Assembly (NCBI GenBank): GCA_002786065.1 | Contig: NHNY01000024.1 | Location: 190,030-254,029 of the forward strand | Source of the DNA: Microcyclospora pomicola | Lineage: Eukaryota; Ascomycota; Dothideomycetes; Capnodiales | Direction: 5' to 3' | Length of the DNA: 64,000 nucleotides | Shown: one piece after another, positions 11,640 to 24,100 of the stretch | How positions within the stretch are numbered: position 1 is the first letter of the stretch | Layout: each line of letters opens with the position of its first letter | The notes under the pieces: generated by a model | The model's database searches: none | The model's input: only the letters and a program-made list of their open reading frames with translations | Told to the model about the DNA's origin: nothing | Position numbers and translations under genes: made by a program

Positions 11640-12748
11640 TCAAGTATTCTTGCTGCCAGACTGGCTGATGTTCAAGCCGAGGCCTTGCGTGTCGAGGTAC
11701 ACCTTGTTGTTGCTCTTCTCCAGGATGCCGGCGATCGTCCGGGCGTTTTCGAACTCGCGCAGGTCGACGTACGACCGGCTCTTCTTGATCGCGTCACCGA
11801 TCAGCTCGGCGGAGCGCGCTTCACCCTGTGCGCGCACCACCATGGCCTGCTTTTCTTGCCGCGCCTTGTCCACCACGAACGCCGCCCGCTGGGCTTCTTG
11901 TTGCGCGACTTGCTTGGCCTCGACTGCGGCGGTGAATTCGGGGGAGAAGGAGAGGGCCTGCGATATGTCAGTGGGGTGGTGGATGGGGATGGCGTGTGGG
12001 TACTGACCGTCAGAGATACATCGTCCACCATGATGTTGAATCGCGCGGCTCTTCGCACCAAGTTATCCCGCACCAGTCTGCTCACGCTCTCACGCTGGGT
12101 GATCAGCTGGCTGGCGTTGAACTGCGCGACCACGCTCTTCAACACCTCGTTCACGATGCTGGGTAGCACCCGCTCGTCGTAATCTTGGCCGAGCGTGCGG
12201 TAGATCTGGGGCAAGGCGTCGATGCGGGGTTTCGCGAGCACTCGGCAGGTGATGTTGACCATCTGCAGATCTTTGGTGCCGGTGAGCGAGGGGATGGATC
12301 GGGGTTTGGCGCGGACGTCGTAGGTGATGGGCGTCTCGAACCACGGGATCTTGAAGTGAGTGCCTTCGCCGTAGATCTCCTTGGACACGCCGGAGAGTCG
12401 GGTGTACTTGATGGCACGGTGGCCACCATCGACTGCGCAACGTTGTGTCAGTTGGAAGACGAGACGTCGGCTGGTTGGTTGCCATCAGACATACCGTTGA
12501 AAAGGGCATTGTTGAATGCCCAAGCTCCGCCAACGAGGATCACAATACCAGCGACACCGCCCAGAGCTCCTTTCGGTCCTGGCCCGCTACCGCCTGCACC
12601 ACCTGCGAACCTGTCCTCTGTTAGCATCGATATTCGAGCTTGTAAATGCTGCTGCCGTGGCTCGCGCTGTTGCCGTGAAATCGTACTTTCGTCCCTGGTT
12701 CATCAACTGCTTCTGGATCGCCGCCCACTGTTCTCGGGGGTCTGCCAT
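11640..12748 (-). CDS. phb2: Prohibitin-2, mitochondrial inner-membrane scaffold
   Basis: Four exons on the minus strand, 12687-12748, 12495-12610, 12009-12432 (join at 12008/12009) and 11640-11957, give 306 residues, the usual PHB2 length. The start MADPREQW is followed by a Gly-rich stretch and one membrane anchor ([15 protein letters not shown]), then [25 protein letters not shown], the SPFH/PHB domain, and a coiled-coil C-terminal half ([19 protein letters not shown]) ending in [14 protein letters not shown]1 and PHB2 assemble into large rings in the mitochondrial inner membrane that protect newly made proteins and organise cristae. The hydrophobic anchor and the FNNALFNVDGGHR block distinguish PHB2 from PHB1. 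The short first exon of 20 codons was found by reading the splice signals. Confidence 0.95.
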
Positions 12749-13013
12749 GATCGCTGATGTTGCCGCGGCAGATCAGTGATGTAGGCTGTGAAGTGGTGCG
12801 TCGGTAGAATTGTCTGAAGGCTTTCGACGTCTGTCGTCTATGACCGCTTGCATCGCTTCTGCCCCAGAAAGTCCGACGCCGCGGAAGTCATCCTTAGTCA
12901 TCCGCGATCCTCCATGATCCTTAACCCTAAGCTATCCTTGTAGCTAGCTAGTAGTCCTGCGTGCGATTGGGACCAAAGGACAACTATTGATTCATGTCCA
13001 CTCCTGACGATAA

Positions 13014-13208
13014 ATGGAAGCGTTCAGCCTCCAGGCACAGCACTCGGGAGCGATCAACCATCTGCACTCTTTCAACTTCTCGGAATCGGCTGTAGACATT
13101 GTCAAGGAGGTGCGAAAAGCGGTTACCATCGTCGTTATCGGTTGGGTTGCGGTAACGACCATTCGCTTGGTGAAGAGCAGCATTGAGAGGACGAGAACAA
13201 CGAATTAG
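13014..13208 (+). CDS. Possible 64-residue single-pass membrane peptide (doubtful)
   Basis: A short uninterrupted frame between PHB2 and the lectin gene. Residues about 36-53 (AVTIVVIGWVAVTTIRLV) would make one membrane span, followed by a basic tail KSSIERTRTT. I do not recognise a family. It may be chance, since the start codon context is weak and the length is near the noise level. It is listed because a clean hydrophobic segment with positive flanks is less common in random frames. Confidence 0.2.
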   Translation: MEAFSLQAQHSGAINHLHSFNFSESAVDIVKEVRKAVTIVVIGWVAVTTIRLVKSSIERTRTTN

Positions 13209-13376
13209 CTTCTCACGACCTTACATTGAGATATCGAGATTGGAAGCAGCATATTAAGCAACGATCCATTGCTGGTCTCACGCGACACGATACACCACGA
13301 CATACGAGCACGAGTCAATTTAGCCCGGCTTCTATACAACGGACACTACGACCTGGAATCTTAGCGAACCGACACC

Positions 13377-14719
13377 ATGTTTTACCGACTCTTATCACAT
13401 GCAGCCATTCTGGCTCTTGCATCCTCTACCTCCGCACAGAATCTCATTGAAGACCTCTCTTTCGGTCAAAGGACGCCGCTACTGTCCGACGGACAACTCA
13501 AGAACTACGATGTCAGCAGCGTGAATCACGAAGTCCAGTTGATGAGCGATCGCATAGTTCTGACTCCGCCAGTCCCTGGGAACGCACGAGGTGCATTGTG
13601 GTCACAGTCTAAAGCCTCTGCTGCCGATTGGACCGCCGAGTTTGAATTTCGTGCTTCAGGACAGGACTCCGGCTCAGGCAATCTGCAGATTTGGTATGCG
13701 GCGGACAAAAGCGTGGTCAATACCAACAGTGTATACACGGTGGAGAAGTTCGATGGGTTGGTCCTGGTGATTGACCAGTATGGAGGCACCGGAGGCAAGA
13801 TTCGTGGATTCCTGAATGATGGAAGCCAGAACTACAGAGCCCATGCACAGTTGGAAAGTCTAGCATTCGGGCATTGCGACTACCACTATCGCAATCTGGG
13901 TCGGCCAAGCAACCTCCGCATCACCAACCAGAACGGTCTCAAAGTCGAGATCGATGGGCGGGAATGTTTCCGAACAGATCAGATCTCCCTACCTTCTGGA
14001 AACTACTTCGGCATCACAGGTGCAACGGCCGAGAACCCAGACTCTTTCGAGGTCAACAAACTCCTCATCTCGTCTGCCACATCTTCTCAGAGCCAACAAC
14101 CGCCACCAAGAATGCAACCCCCATCTAACGCAACGCCCCTGCAAAAGCTCGATCGATTCCCCGGAAGTCCCGAGAGCCTTCCCGACAGTGCCGCGGACGA
14201 GTTCAAGAATCAAGCCGATCAGTTCGCAGACCTACATAATCGCTTGCAGGGCATCTCGCACCAGATCGCTAACATGTTCTACGAGTTTGATGCGTTGGCG
14301 AAAAGGATCGATGATAAACACAACGAGCTGCGTTCATCGTTGCCTCAAGTTCCCACCGACCGCTTTGACGATCTCAGTCGCCGCATTGGAGACATTGAGA
14401 GTTTGGTCAAAGCATCGAAAAGAGATGCAGACAGCAGGGATTATCGCAAATCTTTCGACGACATGAGAAAGGACTTGACGAAGTTACAGGGTGGATTGTC
14501 GGCTTCGATCCCTGAGATGATTGAGAAGAGTGAGTCCATCAATTCGCGATCGTTCATTGTTACATGGGTCTGAAGCTGACATTTCGAAAAGTGATCCATA
14601 AGGCAGCACCTCGCATGGGCTGGCTGATCTTCAGCGTGGTGGGCGTCCAGATCTCATCGTTTGGCTTGTACGCCCTATACAAGAAGAGACTGAACAGCGG
14701 TCCCAAGAAGTATTTGTAG
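13377..14719 (+). CDS. L-type lectin cargo receptor (ERGIC-53/Emp47/VIP36-like)
   Basis: Two exons, 13377-14529 and 14592-14719, give about 426 residues. A signal peptide (residues 1-20, cut before QNLIEDLSFG) leads into a legume-type lectin domain (about 25-230) with the expected WTAEFEFR, LQIWYA, FDGLVLVIDQYGG and LRITNQNGLKVEIDG strands. The FDGL and later residues form the usual carbohydrate/Ca2+ face. A Pro/Gln linker and coiled coil (about 250-380) follow, then one membrane span (GWLIFSVVGVQISSFGLYAL, formed only after splicing) and a short cytosolic tail ending KKYL. The tail fits ER-Golgi cycling. In the family these proteins carry glycoproteins from ER to Golgi. It is convergent with DPH5, 220 bp between stops. 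Confidence 0.92.
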
Positions 14720-14939
14720 TGGTCGAATATCTGTTTCATTGCTTCGACCCAGGTCTGATTTCTGCCTGAGCTCCGCCTCTTGGACATTCCACGATCGTGC
14801 CTTTGATCCGGACATTGGCCTGAGCAATATGGAGGCGATAGGGTTACTGAAATGGGAGCGTGGAGTCATGGTAAGAGCACGACGTTTCAAGGTCACTTCA
14901 AATGTCACATCGCCTTTCGGTCTTTGACATGCTTCTCGA

Positions 14940-15871
14940 TCATACCTTCCCTGCATACTCTCTCTTCCAGATCTCATCGAATTTTGCTTGGTCCACCGCA
15001 AACTCTCGGACATACTCCCATTCCATTTCATGCATCTTCTTCCCACACAGACAAAGCGAATGCAGTGGCTTTCCCATATCCACCGCGCTCAACTCCTCCA
15101 ACGTCCCCGCCACGATCTTTTCTCCCTCGCTCCCCAGCCGCGCCACGCCAACCGCAAGACTGTCTTTCTTGCAGATCCCCTCGCCTCGCAGCTCTTCGAT
15201 CTCCAGCATCTGTGCCGCACACTGGGCAACGGTCATGAAGCGCGGCGGCTCGTACACAATCTTGCCCCGCGCCATGGCTTGGAGATTGGGCTCCTTCACT
15301 TTGATATCCAGCAGCACCAGCGTATGCAGTCCGAGTCCCGCATTCTCCGCGATGCGATCGTAGAAGCTCGCCGGCCGCCAGTCGTCGGTGAAGAACACCA
15401 TGCTCACGGTCTGGCCGAAGGTGTACAGACTGAGTCCGGTGGCCCCGACGGCGGTCAGGATGGATGCGTTCGGGAGCGCACGCGTCGGGATCGGCGGGTC
15501 ATGTTGGCGACAGCGAAGCGCGAGGTCGGTGTGTGTGGTCGCGGAGAAGGGATCGCCGACGACGAGGAAGGCGACATCTTTCTCGTGCGCGTCGGCGAGG
15601 ATCTCGTCCGAGGACGACTCGACTTTCTCCCGATCGGCGAGAATGATGGGTCGTTGGTAGTAGCCTTCCTACTGTGGCGTCTCTGCTTAGTCGCAGTCCG
15701 GTTTCGAAGGATGACTAGTTATGTTGGTGGACTCACGAGTTGGGCTTGGTCGACGAGGAGGACGGCGGTGTAGGCCTCGAGGTAGACGCGCTCGGCTTTC
15801 CGCACGATCTCCAGGCCCCGGACGGAGATGTCCTTCTCGTCGGAGAGGCCGAGGCCAATGATGTACAGCAT
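14940..15871 (-). CDS. DPH5: Diphthine methyl ester synthase
   Basis: Two exons, 15737-15871 and 14940-15668, give 287 residues, as in yeast Dph5. The protein begins [19 protein letters not shown], the invariant start of the family, and has [46 protein letters not shown] and [13 protein letters not shown]. These build the tetrapyrrole-methylase-like fold that binds S-adenosylmethionine. The enzyme methylates the modified histidine of elongation factor 2 on the way to diphthamide, in the cytosol. The 68-nt intron lies between QAQL and EGYYQRP, with a clean GTGAGT donor. Confidence 0.95.
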
Positions 15872-16209
15872 CTTGTCGATTTATCTTCTACCCATTATGC
15901 GAGTCCAGTGAATGTTAGACTGTTGCTAGGAAGTTTTATGATGCGATAAGATAAGCTTGCCATGCTTATCGATAGTAGTGCCTGTGGCGTAGGTCTACTC
16001 TACCGTGGCGGTGCGAGCGCCATACATCCAACATCGCCTGACTTCGCTCACTTCAGCACTCATTGTTCGCGACGTAAAGCTGTTCATGGAATGCTATTCA
16101 AGACTTCACGTACTTGAACCACGAACAACAGTGCCATCGATCCAAAGCTCTTTAGCCAATCGATAGTAAGAGAAATCCCAATCCACTCGCTTTGTTGCGA
16201 CGCCAGAAG

Positions 16210-17455
16210 ATGGCCGACAACAAGGCCAAGTACCGAACGGAGATCCAGCAGGTACGCTCTACCCTTCCCCTCTACGTGATTTTTGATGGCATATGCTTGG
16301 AATCCCTGCTTCGCGAAGCGATTCGGCTTATAGCATAGAGGAGTTTCGATAATTGTCGAGGATTAGAAGGATCCAAATAAACATATGTATATAGGTGCTA
16401 AGTCGAATGTCTTCTGGGTTCTTTCGCCCGATCTCATGATGTCAACAGACCTTAACATTTCGATAGATGATGTTTGTTTCGGGAGAGACAGGCGAGGTCA
16501 CTGCCGAGACGACGAGCATGATTGAGAACATAGTGCAGCAACAGGTCATGGAAATGGTAAGTACGTCCAATCCCTATAGGTCATGGTTATTGACAGAACG
16601 ATCGTATAGCTTCGACGGGCGACAGACCTAGCAGGACGGCGAGGAGTTCGGACCATCAGCACAGAAGACCTGATCTTCCTAATACGGCATGATAAAGCCA
16701 AGGTCTCCCGCCTAAGAACCTTCTTATCGTGGAAGGATGTTCGTAAAAGCGCCAAGGACAGCGACGAGAAGGGTGGCGGCGGTGGTGCCGAAGCCGGTGG
16801 CATGGAAGACTTTGATCTCCCGACGAACGATCCAACCTTAGGCACCGGTCCCAGTGTCGGGACGCGCAACAGCAAGAACAAGAAGGCCAAAGTGGGCCTG
16901 CCATGGGATGTCTCGAGCTTCTACTCCGAGCAAGTTCCCGAGCGCGAAGACGAGGAAGACGAGGAGGAAGAGGAGATGAATGCCGCCACCCTCCAGCGCC
17001 TGAAGCAAGCCGACGAACGCACCAAGGGGATGAACGCTGAGGAGTACCTGCACTTCTCGGAGTGCCGTCAAGCGTCATTTACGTTTCGAAAAGGCAAGCG
17101 GTTTCGAGAATGGGCTGGCTTCGGGATCGTGACAGACTCGAAGCCCAACGATGATATAGTGGACATCTTGGGATTCCTCACGTATGAGATCGTGACGCTG
17201 TTGACGGAAGAGGCGCTGAAGGTCAAAGCGACCGAAGATGCGCTCAAGCTCTCTACGGGCGGCGACGAGGAGAAACGAGGCAAGAAGCGAAGGCGCGAAC
17301 CAGGGCTGTTCGATCCGCCAGAGGAGGCGAGATCACCGGTCGGGCCCAAGCATATCCAAGAAGCTTTCCGACGCCTACAAAGGCCGGACCTGAAGGCGCA
17401 CTATATGAATGGCATTCCGAAAGGCAATTGGCAACGGGGTCTGAAGCTGATCTGA
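16210..17455 (+). CDS. SPT3: SAGA complex subunit Spt3
   Basis: Three exons, 16210-16251, 16467-16556 and 16610-17455, encode 325 residues (yeast Spt3 has 337). The tiny first exon gives [14 protein letters not shown], joined to [17 protein letters not shown], the start of the first histone fold; then [40 protein letters not shown] completes it. The second histone fold ([11 protein letters not shown]...[19 protein letters not shown]) follows an acidic linker rich in E/D. A basic KRGKKRRR stretch may be a nuclear signal. Spt3 helps SAGA deliver TBP to promoters. The first intron is long for this region (215 nt). The gene is convergent with PRP6, only 124 bp between stops. Confidence 0.95.
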
Positions 17456-17579
17456 TGGGGCTGTACAAAAATCGGTGCCATCGAGCAAAGGCGTTTTAGT
17501 AGTCATGCCTTCACTACAGCCGTGTGCAATAATACATCATCCAATTATAAGCTACAAGCGCAAGAAAATGACTCCACTG

Positions 17580-20532
17580 CTATTGCTGCAACTGCTTAGC
17601 GACAGCTTTCAGGACTTCCTCATAGGTCATTTTAGTGTTATCCGGGTCTTTGCGCACCGCCTGCCAGATCTCACCGTGCTTCGGCTCATTCTGCATACAC
17701 TTGGACACGACCTCCTCGCGCTTTTCCTCGGTGCCGTGCTGTATGAGGAACTTGTACCACCAAGCCCAGGTATCACCATAGTCCGGGTCAAGCACGACGG
17801 CTTTCTGGAACCAGCTATCCGCCTTCTCCAGCTTGCGCTCGGCCCAGAAGATGCGTGCGGCGGTGACAAACAGGATGGGGTCGTTGTCGGCTTTCTGGAT
17901 CGCTTCAAGAATACGCGGCTTGCGCTGTGTGCGCGCTTCGAGAGACCAGATGCGCTCGCTCCATACCATACCGGAGGTGGGACACTCTTGCAGTGCTTGG
18001 GCCATTTTCTGGTTCGCGGCAGGTAAGTTCTTGGCCCGGATCTCGAGACGAACGGACTCGGTCCAGAGCTGCGGATTCTTCTTCACGGCTAATCGAGCAC
18101 GGTCGAGGATCGATCGTGCGCGTACCAGCACACCCATGCGTTCTTCGAGCCGGGCTGCAAGCAACCACAACGGGACACTTTGTGGACAAGAGCGTGTGCC
18201 ATTGTTATATGCCTCGCGAGCCTGTGGTAGCATATTCTTAGCTTCATAGATCTGGCCCTTCATCATCCAGAGTTTGTCGGCCTTCGGGTAGATCTGTAGA
18301 CCCTCGTTAACCAGCATCAAGCCGTCGTCTCCGTCTTTTTGTATTTGTCTCTCGAACGCCACACTTCTGATCCACACCCGGTCCGTACCAGCATTCTCTC
18401 TTGCCTGTGCGAGAAGTTGGCGCGCTGCCTCGATCTCGCCGCTATCGGCTTCAAGTTTGACAGCTGCGAGCCAGATCTCTTCGTTGTCGGGATTTTGCTG
18501 GAAAGCTTGTCCCAGCACTTTCCGCGCCTCCAGCGTTTCACCAGCTTCCCACCGCTCGCGCGCCAGTTGCAGCCAAAGGACTTCCGACGAAGGACAGCTT
18601 TTCACGGCTTCGGTCAATAGGTCCAAAAGAGCCTGCTTCCTGCCATGCTGGCGTTCCAGCTCGGTAGCCGCAAGCCAGACACTTTTTCGATTGTAGAAGA
18701 CTCTGATAGCGTACGCGTATATTGCTCGTGCCGTCTCATAGCGTCCTCTATTCGTCGAAGCCTTCGCGTCGTCGAGCCAGATCTGCTTACGATCGTCGTC
18801 CTCATCCAGCGTCCAACCTAAAGTTTCGCGTATGATTGCTTGACACGTTAATGGCGCACCCTCCTCCTCACAAATTTCTGCCTGTGTGATCCACTCTTCA
18901 CGCTTCAGCATCGCAGACTCCCTAGCAAGTGACTTAATACCACGGTCCATGACTTTGAACACCATATCGGTGGCATTTGTTTGCTCTTGCAGGCGTGCGG
19001 CTGCTACCCAAATCTCGTAACTCGCCGGGATCGCTTTGCGAGCTTTATTCAGCACGATTTGAGCTTGCTGAGGAGTTTCAAGTCGTGCAAGAGCGAGCCA
19101 TAGATCGACTGACAAAGGGATGATTTCCGTTGCTTTGGCAAGCAACAGTTTGGCATCATTGGGGTCTTCTTCCAACTTCACAGCCTCCTTCCAGATCGTC
19201 ACTGATTGCGGGATGTGGTCGAGGGCTTTGCGCAAGACACGCTTCTTGGACGCAGGTACGGACTCCAACTTCATCGCCTCTATCCACAATCGAACAGATT
19301 TGTCATTGTTCTCGATGGCCTTGGCAGCGACAATTTTGGCGTTGGCATTGTCGTTCAGACGGATGGATTCCAGCCAGATGTCTTCGTTCTTTGGGCACAT
19401 CTCGCAGCCGCGACGTATGACGTTTCGTGCCGCCACAACCTTGCCGGCATACTCTTCCAAACGTGCTGCGGCAACCCAACCTGGAGCGTGACGGGGATTC
19501 GTCTTGATGACGGACTCCAGCAAAGTTCGTGCTCGCTTGATGTCGCCGACGGGGACTTCACCAGCTTTCAATTCGGATTTGCTCAGGCTCGTAAGATATC
19601 CTTTGGGATCGATGTTGGTGCTCGTGCCAGATACAGAATCGGTTCCAGACGCTCCCTGTGATTGCGCTGCCTGGTCCAAACGTACTTGCATGACCTTGTT
19701 CCTCGCAGCACCGATATCCGCGAAGTTCGTCATGGTGCCATCGGCCTGATCGCTTCCGCCTGCTCCTGTCGAGTCCACAGCCATTCCATCGTCCTGCACC
19801 TCCGAGCCCAGCTGCGAGCTGTCTCTCGCTCCAGCCAGAACACTGTCTGGCACAGCATAGAATCGCTGCCGCATGTTCTGCTTGCTCCTTCGATTCTTGC
19901 CCGTCAAGTCTCCCACTTCCGGGATGTTGGCCCAATCCTCATCGCTGACTCCACCCAAGGCGCGCTTCAGGTCGGCAAACTGCTGTTGGATCTTGGGGTT
20001 CTTGCGCTCGAAATCCTCCTGCTCTTCGCGCTCGCGTTCTTCCCTGTTCACGATCACGTCGGCATGATGTCCACAAGTAGGCGTGCGGGGCTGCGAAGCT
20101 GATGAACATCTACAAGCTTTCAAACAAGGGTGGAGGGATGGGGATGTGGGAGGAGGGGAAGTGCGAGACATACCTTCTGATCCTTCGCCGTTTGTCCATC
20201 CGCTCATCAACACTTTGGTAGATCCGATCGGCTTCGTCGTCCTCGCGATCGTAGTTTCCCGTCGCAAACAGTCCTTCCTCGTTTTCCGCATCTCGAAACT
20301 GTTCATCGTCCGGCTCGTCGTCCTTCTTCTTTGGCACGCCATATGCGGTGGGTGGTGCGTTTCCGAGCGCAGCAGCGCGTTTGGCGAGCGCTTCCTTGAT
20401 CTGTTCTTCGCTCGGTCCCTCACGCGCAGGTCCTAGATCCGATCGCGTGGTGAAGCCCGTGGCTCCTCGACCCAGACCAGCGACATAGTTCTCCGGCGCT
20501 TGCTGCGACAAGAAGTCCTTGCGGCCGGACAT
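17580..20532 (-). CDS. PRP6: Pre-mRNA splicing factor Prp6 (U4/U6.U5 tri-snRNP)
   Basis: Two exons, 20174-20532 and 17580-20043, give about 940 residues. The N-terminus (MSGRKDFLSQQAPENYVAGL, then GATGFTTRSDLGPAR) is the PRP1 N-terminal domain, which continues across the intron into NPKIQQQFADLKRAL and DWANIPEVGDLTGKN. The rest is a long array of HAT/TPR-like helical repeats, seen as recurring (D/E)-(I/V)W-L-(A/E)-A-(V/A)-(K/R)-LE modules every 34 or so residues. Prp6 bridges U5 and U4/U6 snRNPs in the nucleus. The intron spans 20044-20173 (130 nt), and its position inside the basic KRRRIRR-EERERE stretch restores the conserved sequence exactly. Confidence 0.95.
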
Positions 20533-21182
20533 TTTACTTGTCTTGAGTCGCGAAAGGTAGCAAAAGAGCGTCAGACTTCACTGCAGCTGTCGCTATAGGA
20601 AGTTCTAGGCACGAGTCATGCTACTGGCGTCTCACTCCGCGATGACGATGAGTCACGAGTCGTGTTGGCGGAATCACATGCAAATGTCCACCTGTCGATT
20701 ACCAAAAGTATAAGGGGGAAAGAAAAGCGATTGCCTCAAGCACTCCATACTGCATCGACACCTCGCAGACCTACCTAAATATGATAGATAGGTACAACAT
20801 CTTCCATGCTCCAGTATTTATCCAAAGAAGCCAGCTCCCTGGCGAATAATTGTCCAACATGTGTCCCTTGCGGAGAATAACCTAATACAGTAAAAAGAAA
20901 CCCGTACCATCCAAGAACACCCGTCATAACGCCCATGCTATCATCGTGACGGCGTAAAACTTCATTCGGTCGGTGTCGAAGCCCAGCCTCGTTTGCTCCC
21001 AGAACGCAAGATAGCTGATACACACAAGACGCAGCATTTGTGGCTACATCCAAGAAAGTTACCAGAGCCGGGCATTTCTTCCGGAGTAGCTTTAGGTCCA
21101 GAAACGCCTGAACTTGTCCAAATCATCGCGGCAACGCTGCAAGATCTATGTTGACAGTAAGAGGTAAAAAGGGTGGTGAAGG
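20533..21182. other. Spacer: PRP6 promoter and adenylate cyclase 3' UTR
   Basis: 650 bp with no supported gene. Both flanking genes are on the minus strand, so it should hold the cyclase 3' UTR (right) and the PRP6 promoter (left). Confidence 0.55.
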
Positions 21183-24100
21183 TCATGACAACGCCATGGG
21201 GAAGTCAGCCTGTTCTTTGTACGTCTGCAGCTCGGCGAGCTGTGATGTAAGCTCGCCAAGAATGTCAGACATTGGGCATGCCTGGTTCAGCATACCGTTT
21301 TTGAATGGTTTGATCATGTTGCGAACTGCAAGCGTGGAGACGCATGTCTACAGAACAAAGCAAACGGTCAGTAAAGGGCTTACTCCTCGTGGTTGACGTC
21401 CAGGATATATGACAAGTGTTAACACATACCTCGATACGACTGATCTGGTGCTCAATGAAGTTAACAATGAACCGATCAGTGACCTCGCCGCCGCGCTGCT
21501 TCATCTGCTCAAGGAGAGCAGTTTCGGGTGCCTTCAAACTTCGCTGTCCGGGGCACTCGAGAGAACTGCATAGCATCTCGAGTCTGAGACTGACATTCCA
21601 GAGACCCCACACATTTTCCGTGTCGACGCTGAGCTGTCCGTTACGCACGCGCGTCGCACTTTCGTCACTTCTAGCCCGAGACTCCGCCTCGGTCTTCTGC
21701 TGCTGCACGACCAGGCGTGACGCCAGCGAATGTGGGTACATAAGGTAGATGGTCTCTGGGTTCTCGAGACCTTTGAGTGTTTTGACACCAAGATCTTTGA
21801 CTTCGAATCCTTGACTTGAAAGCGAGCGTAACTCGCGTCGGATGGCTTGTGTCAGGATGTCATCATTCATCGCGTCCTCTGAGCCAGCTGATCCACTTCT
21901 GTCACTCTCGATGTGACTTTCCAGCATACGTTGCACTTCTTGGATGAAATCCGAAGACACGCAGATCTGGCCGCCATCGGCGACACCTTCAATTCGCGCA
22001 GCGCGATTGACCATCGGTCCGAAGTAATCCATTCGCTTGGTCACAGGATCAACTTCGCATACAGGTCGACCCCAGTGAATGCCCATACGAACACTCAGAC
22101 CCCGGAAGATGACGTTATCGTCTGCATCTTGTATCTCTGCGCCATGTACACTGGACAGGATCTCTTGTGGCCACTGCACCTCGAGCAGCTGGCTCTGAAT
22201 GGTGAAGCACCACAGTAATGCGCTTGTCACGGTAGGGAAGGCGACCATGAACGCGTCACCTTCAGTCTTGACTTCATATCCACCAATGATCCGCAGATGC
22301 CGACGCATGACCTCGTTATGCATCTTGATAGCAGACTGCATGGCGATCGGATATGTCTCCCACAGGATAGTGCTGTTCTTGATATCTGTGAAGACCAGTG
22401 TGACCTCTCCAACAGGCGCATCAACTTCCTGATCCAGACGAGCCAACTTGGAGTCACCGACCGCATCGCGGCCGCGACGTCCCTTGCGTACAGTAGTGAA
22501 GTATTCATCTGGAGAACCTGACGGACCCATACTCATGCTGTGTGTCCTGAACCTTGTATTGCGCTCGCTTCGCCTCTTGAGGTCGCTAACACCAACAATC
22601 ATCACCATGATCTTGCCTGTTGCGCCAAACGCAATGGCAAGATCTCTAAGCTTTTGGGCCGCCCGCATGAGATCACCTCGTTCCGATCTGGCCACGTCAA
22701 CTGCGAAGTCTGGTGTAAGATAGTCCCAGAGCTCACGCGAAGCCATCAAGATCATTTCATCAGACTCTTGAATCGCGACCTTCATGACGTGTGGAGCCGC
22801 TATGACACAAGGTGTAAGCTCGACATAACCAAACGCCCGCGAGACGTCCAGCTGGTCATTCAATTTGCCTTGTCGTGAGACGTAGCCGCCAGCTTCTCTG
22901 ATGCGAGCTCGTTCGGACTGTTCGGCAGGATCATGTTTCTTGGTGATGATCCGATGCCCGCCTTCAGATTGTATGAGAAGTGCTTGAGCGTCGCCGACAT
23001 TAGACATGTACATGTCCATGCCGTGCAAATACATCACGGTAGCGACACTGCCTGAAGAAAGATCGTCATCGCAGAGCTCCAGTCCTGCGACGCTGCCGCG
23101 GTGTACCATGGTCGCAGTTGGATGATCGCGAGCATCAAGTGCATGTGACGCCGCTGTGGCCAGCTCTTTGTTGAGGGTAAGATATGATCGCCGTAAAGCA
23201 TCTTCGGGTGTCTCGCCGTCCTTCAATGTTTCTAGCTGCAGGCTGAAATGATGCTTGAATTTCTCGTGAAGATATTTCGCTATCCTGCTTCCGCCAGATG
23301 AAAGTGATTGGCCATCGAAAAGGCCGATCAGGGTTTCGTCTTCATGACCACGGAAGCGTGGCACGACCATGTCCAGTGTCGATAAATGCTCGTTGCGACC
23401 AAGAGTATCTGCCATACCATATGGCATCGAAGTACCGATTATGGAACCAGCAGTGCGTACACGCCTGTCAGGCGCCTGATCAGGGACGGAAGGCACAGTG
23501 AGTGTCACATCCATTAAGCCCAAAATGCGCAAGTTCGTCAATGATGTGAAGTCCGTCAAGTCTCTCGTGTCTCTGCCGCTGATTGATTGAGTGCTTGGTC
23601 TGATCTCCAGGCGTTTATTGCCAGACAGATTGAGATATCTCAACTGCTGATTCCAGTTCCAATTCCAGTCGTACGGCCAGTTGGAGACATTGTACTTGAG
23701 CGAATTACTACCTACATCGAGGATCGCAAGTGTCTGTACCTTCCCGAGCTCAGCTGGGAGGACTTGAAACTTGTTACCGTTAAGGTGTAGCACTTTGAGC
23801 ATACTCAGATCTTCCAAGTCCTCTGCAGGCAGACTGGTCAGATCATTGCCAGAGAGATACATCTCTGTTAGTGACGGCCATCTTCTAATTGTCCGTGCAG
23901 GTATATCGTAGAGCTGATTGTATGACAGATTCAGAATTCGAAGTTCGGGCAGCAGCACTAATTCATTGAAGACGTCGTCCTCGAGACGGTTGTCGGCCAA
24001 AAACAAATGCCTCAGAGTGCTCGCAAACGTTGTCGCGAGTCTACCGGACAGCGTGGAGTCCTTCCTCGATATTGGTGTAATAGTGTTCAGTGTCGTTGAC

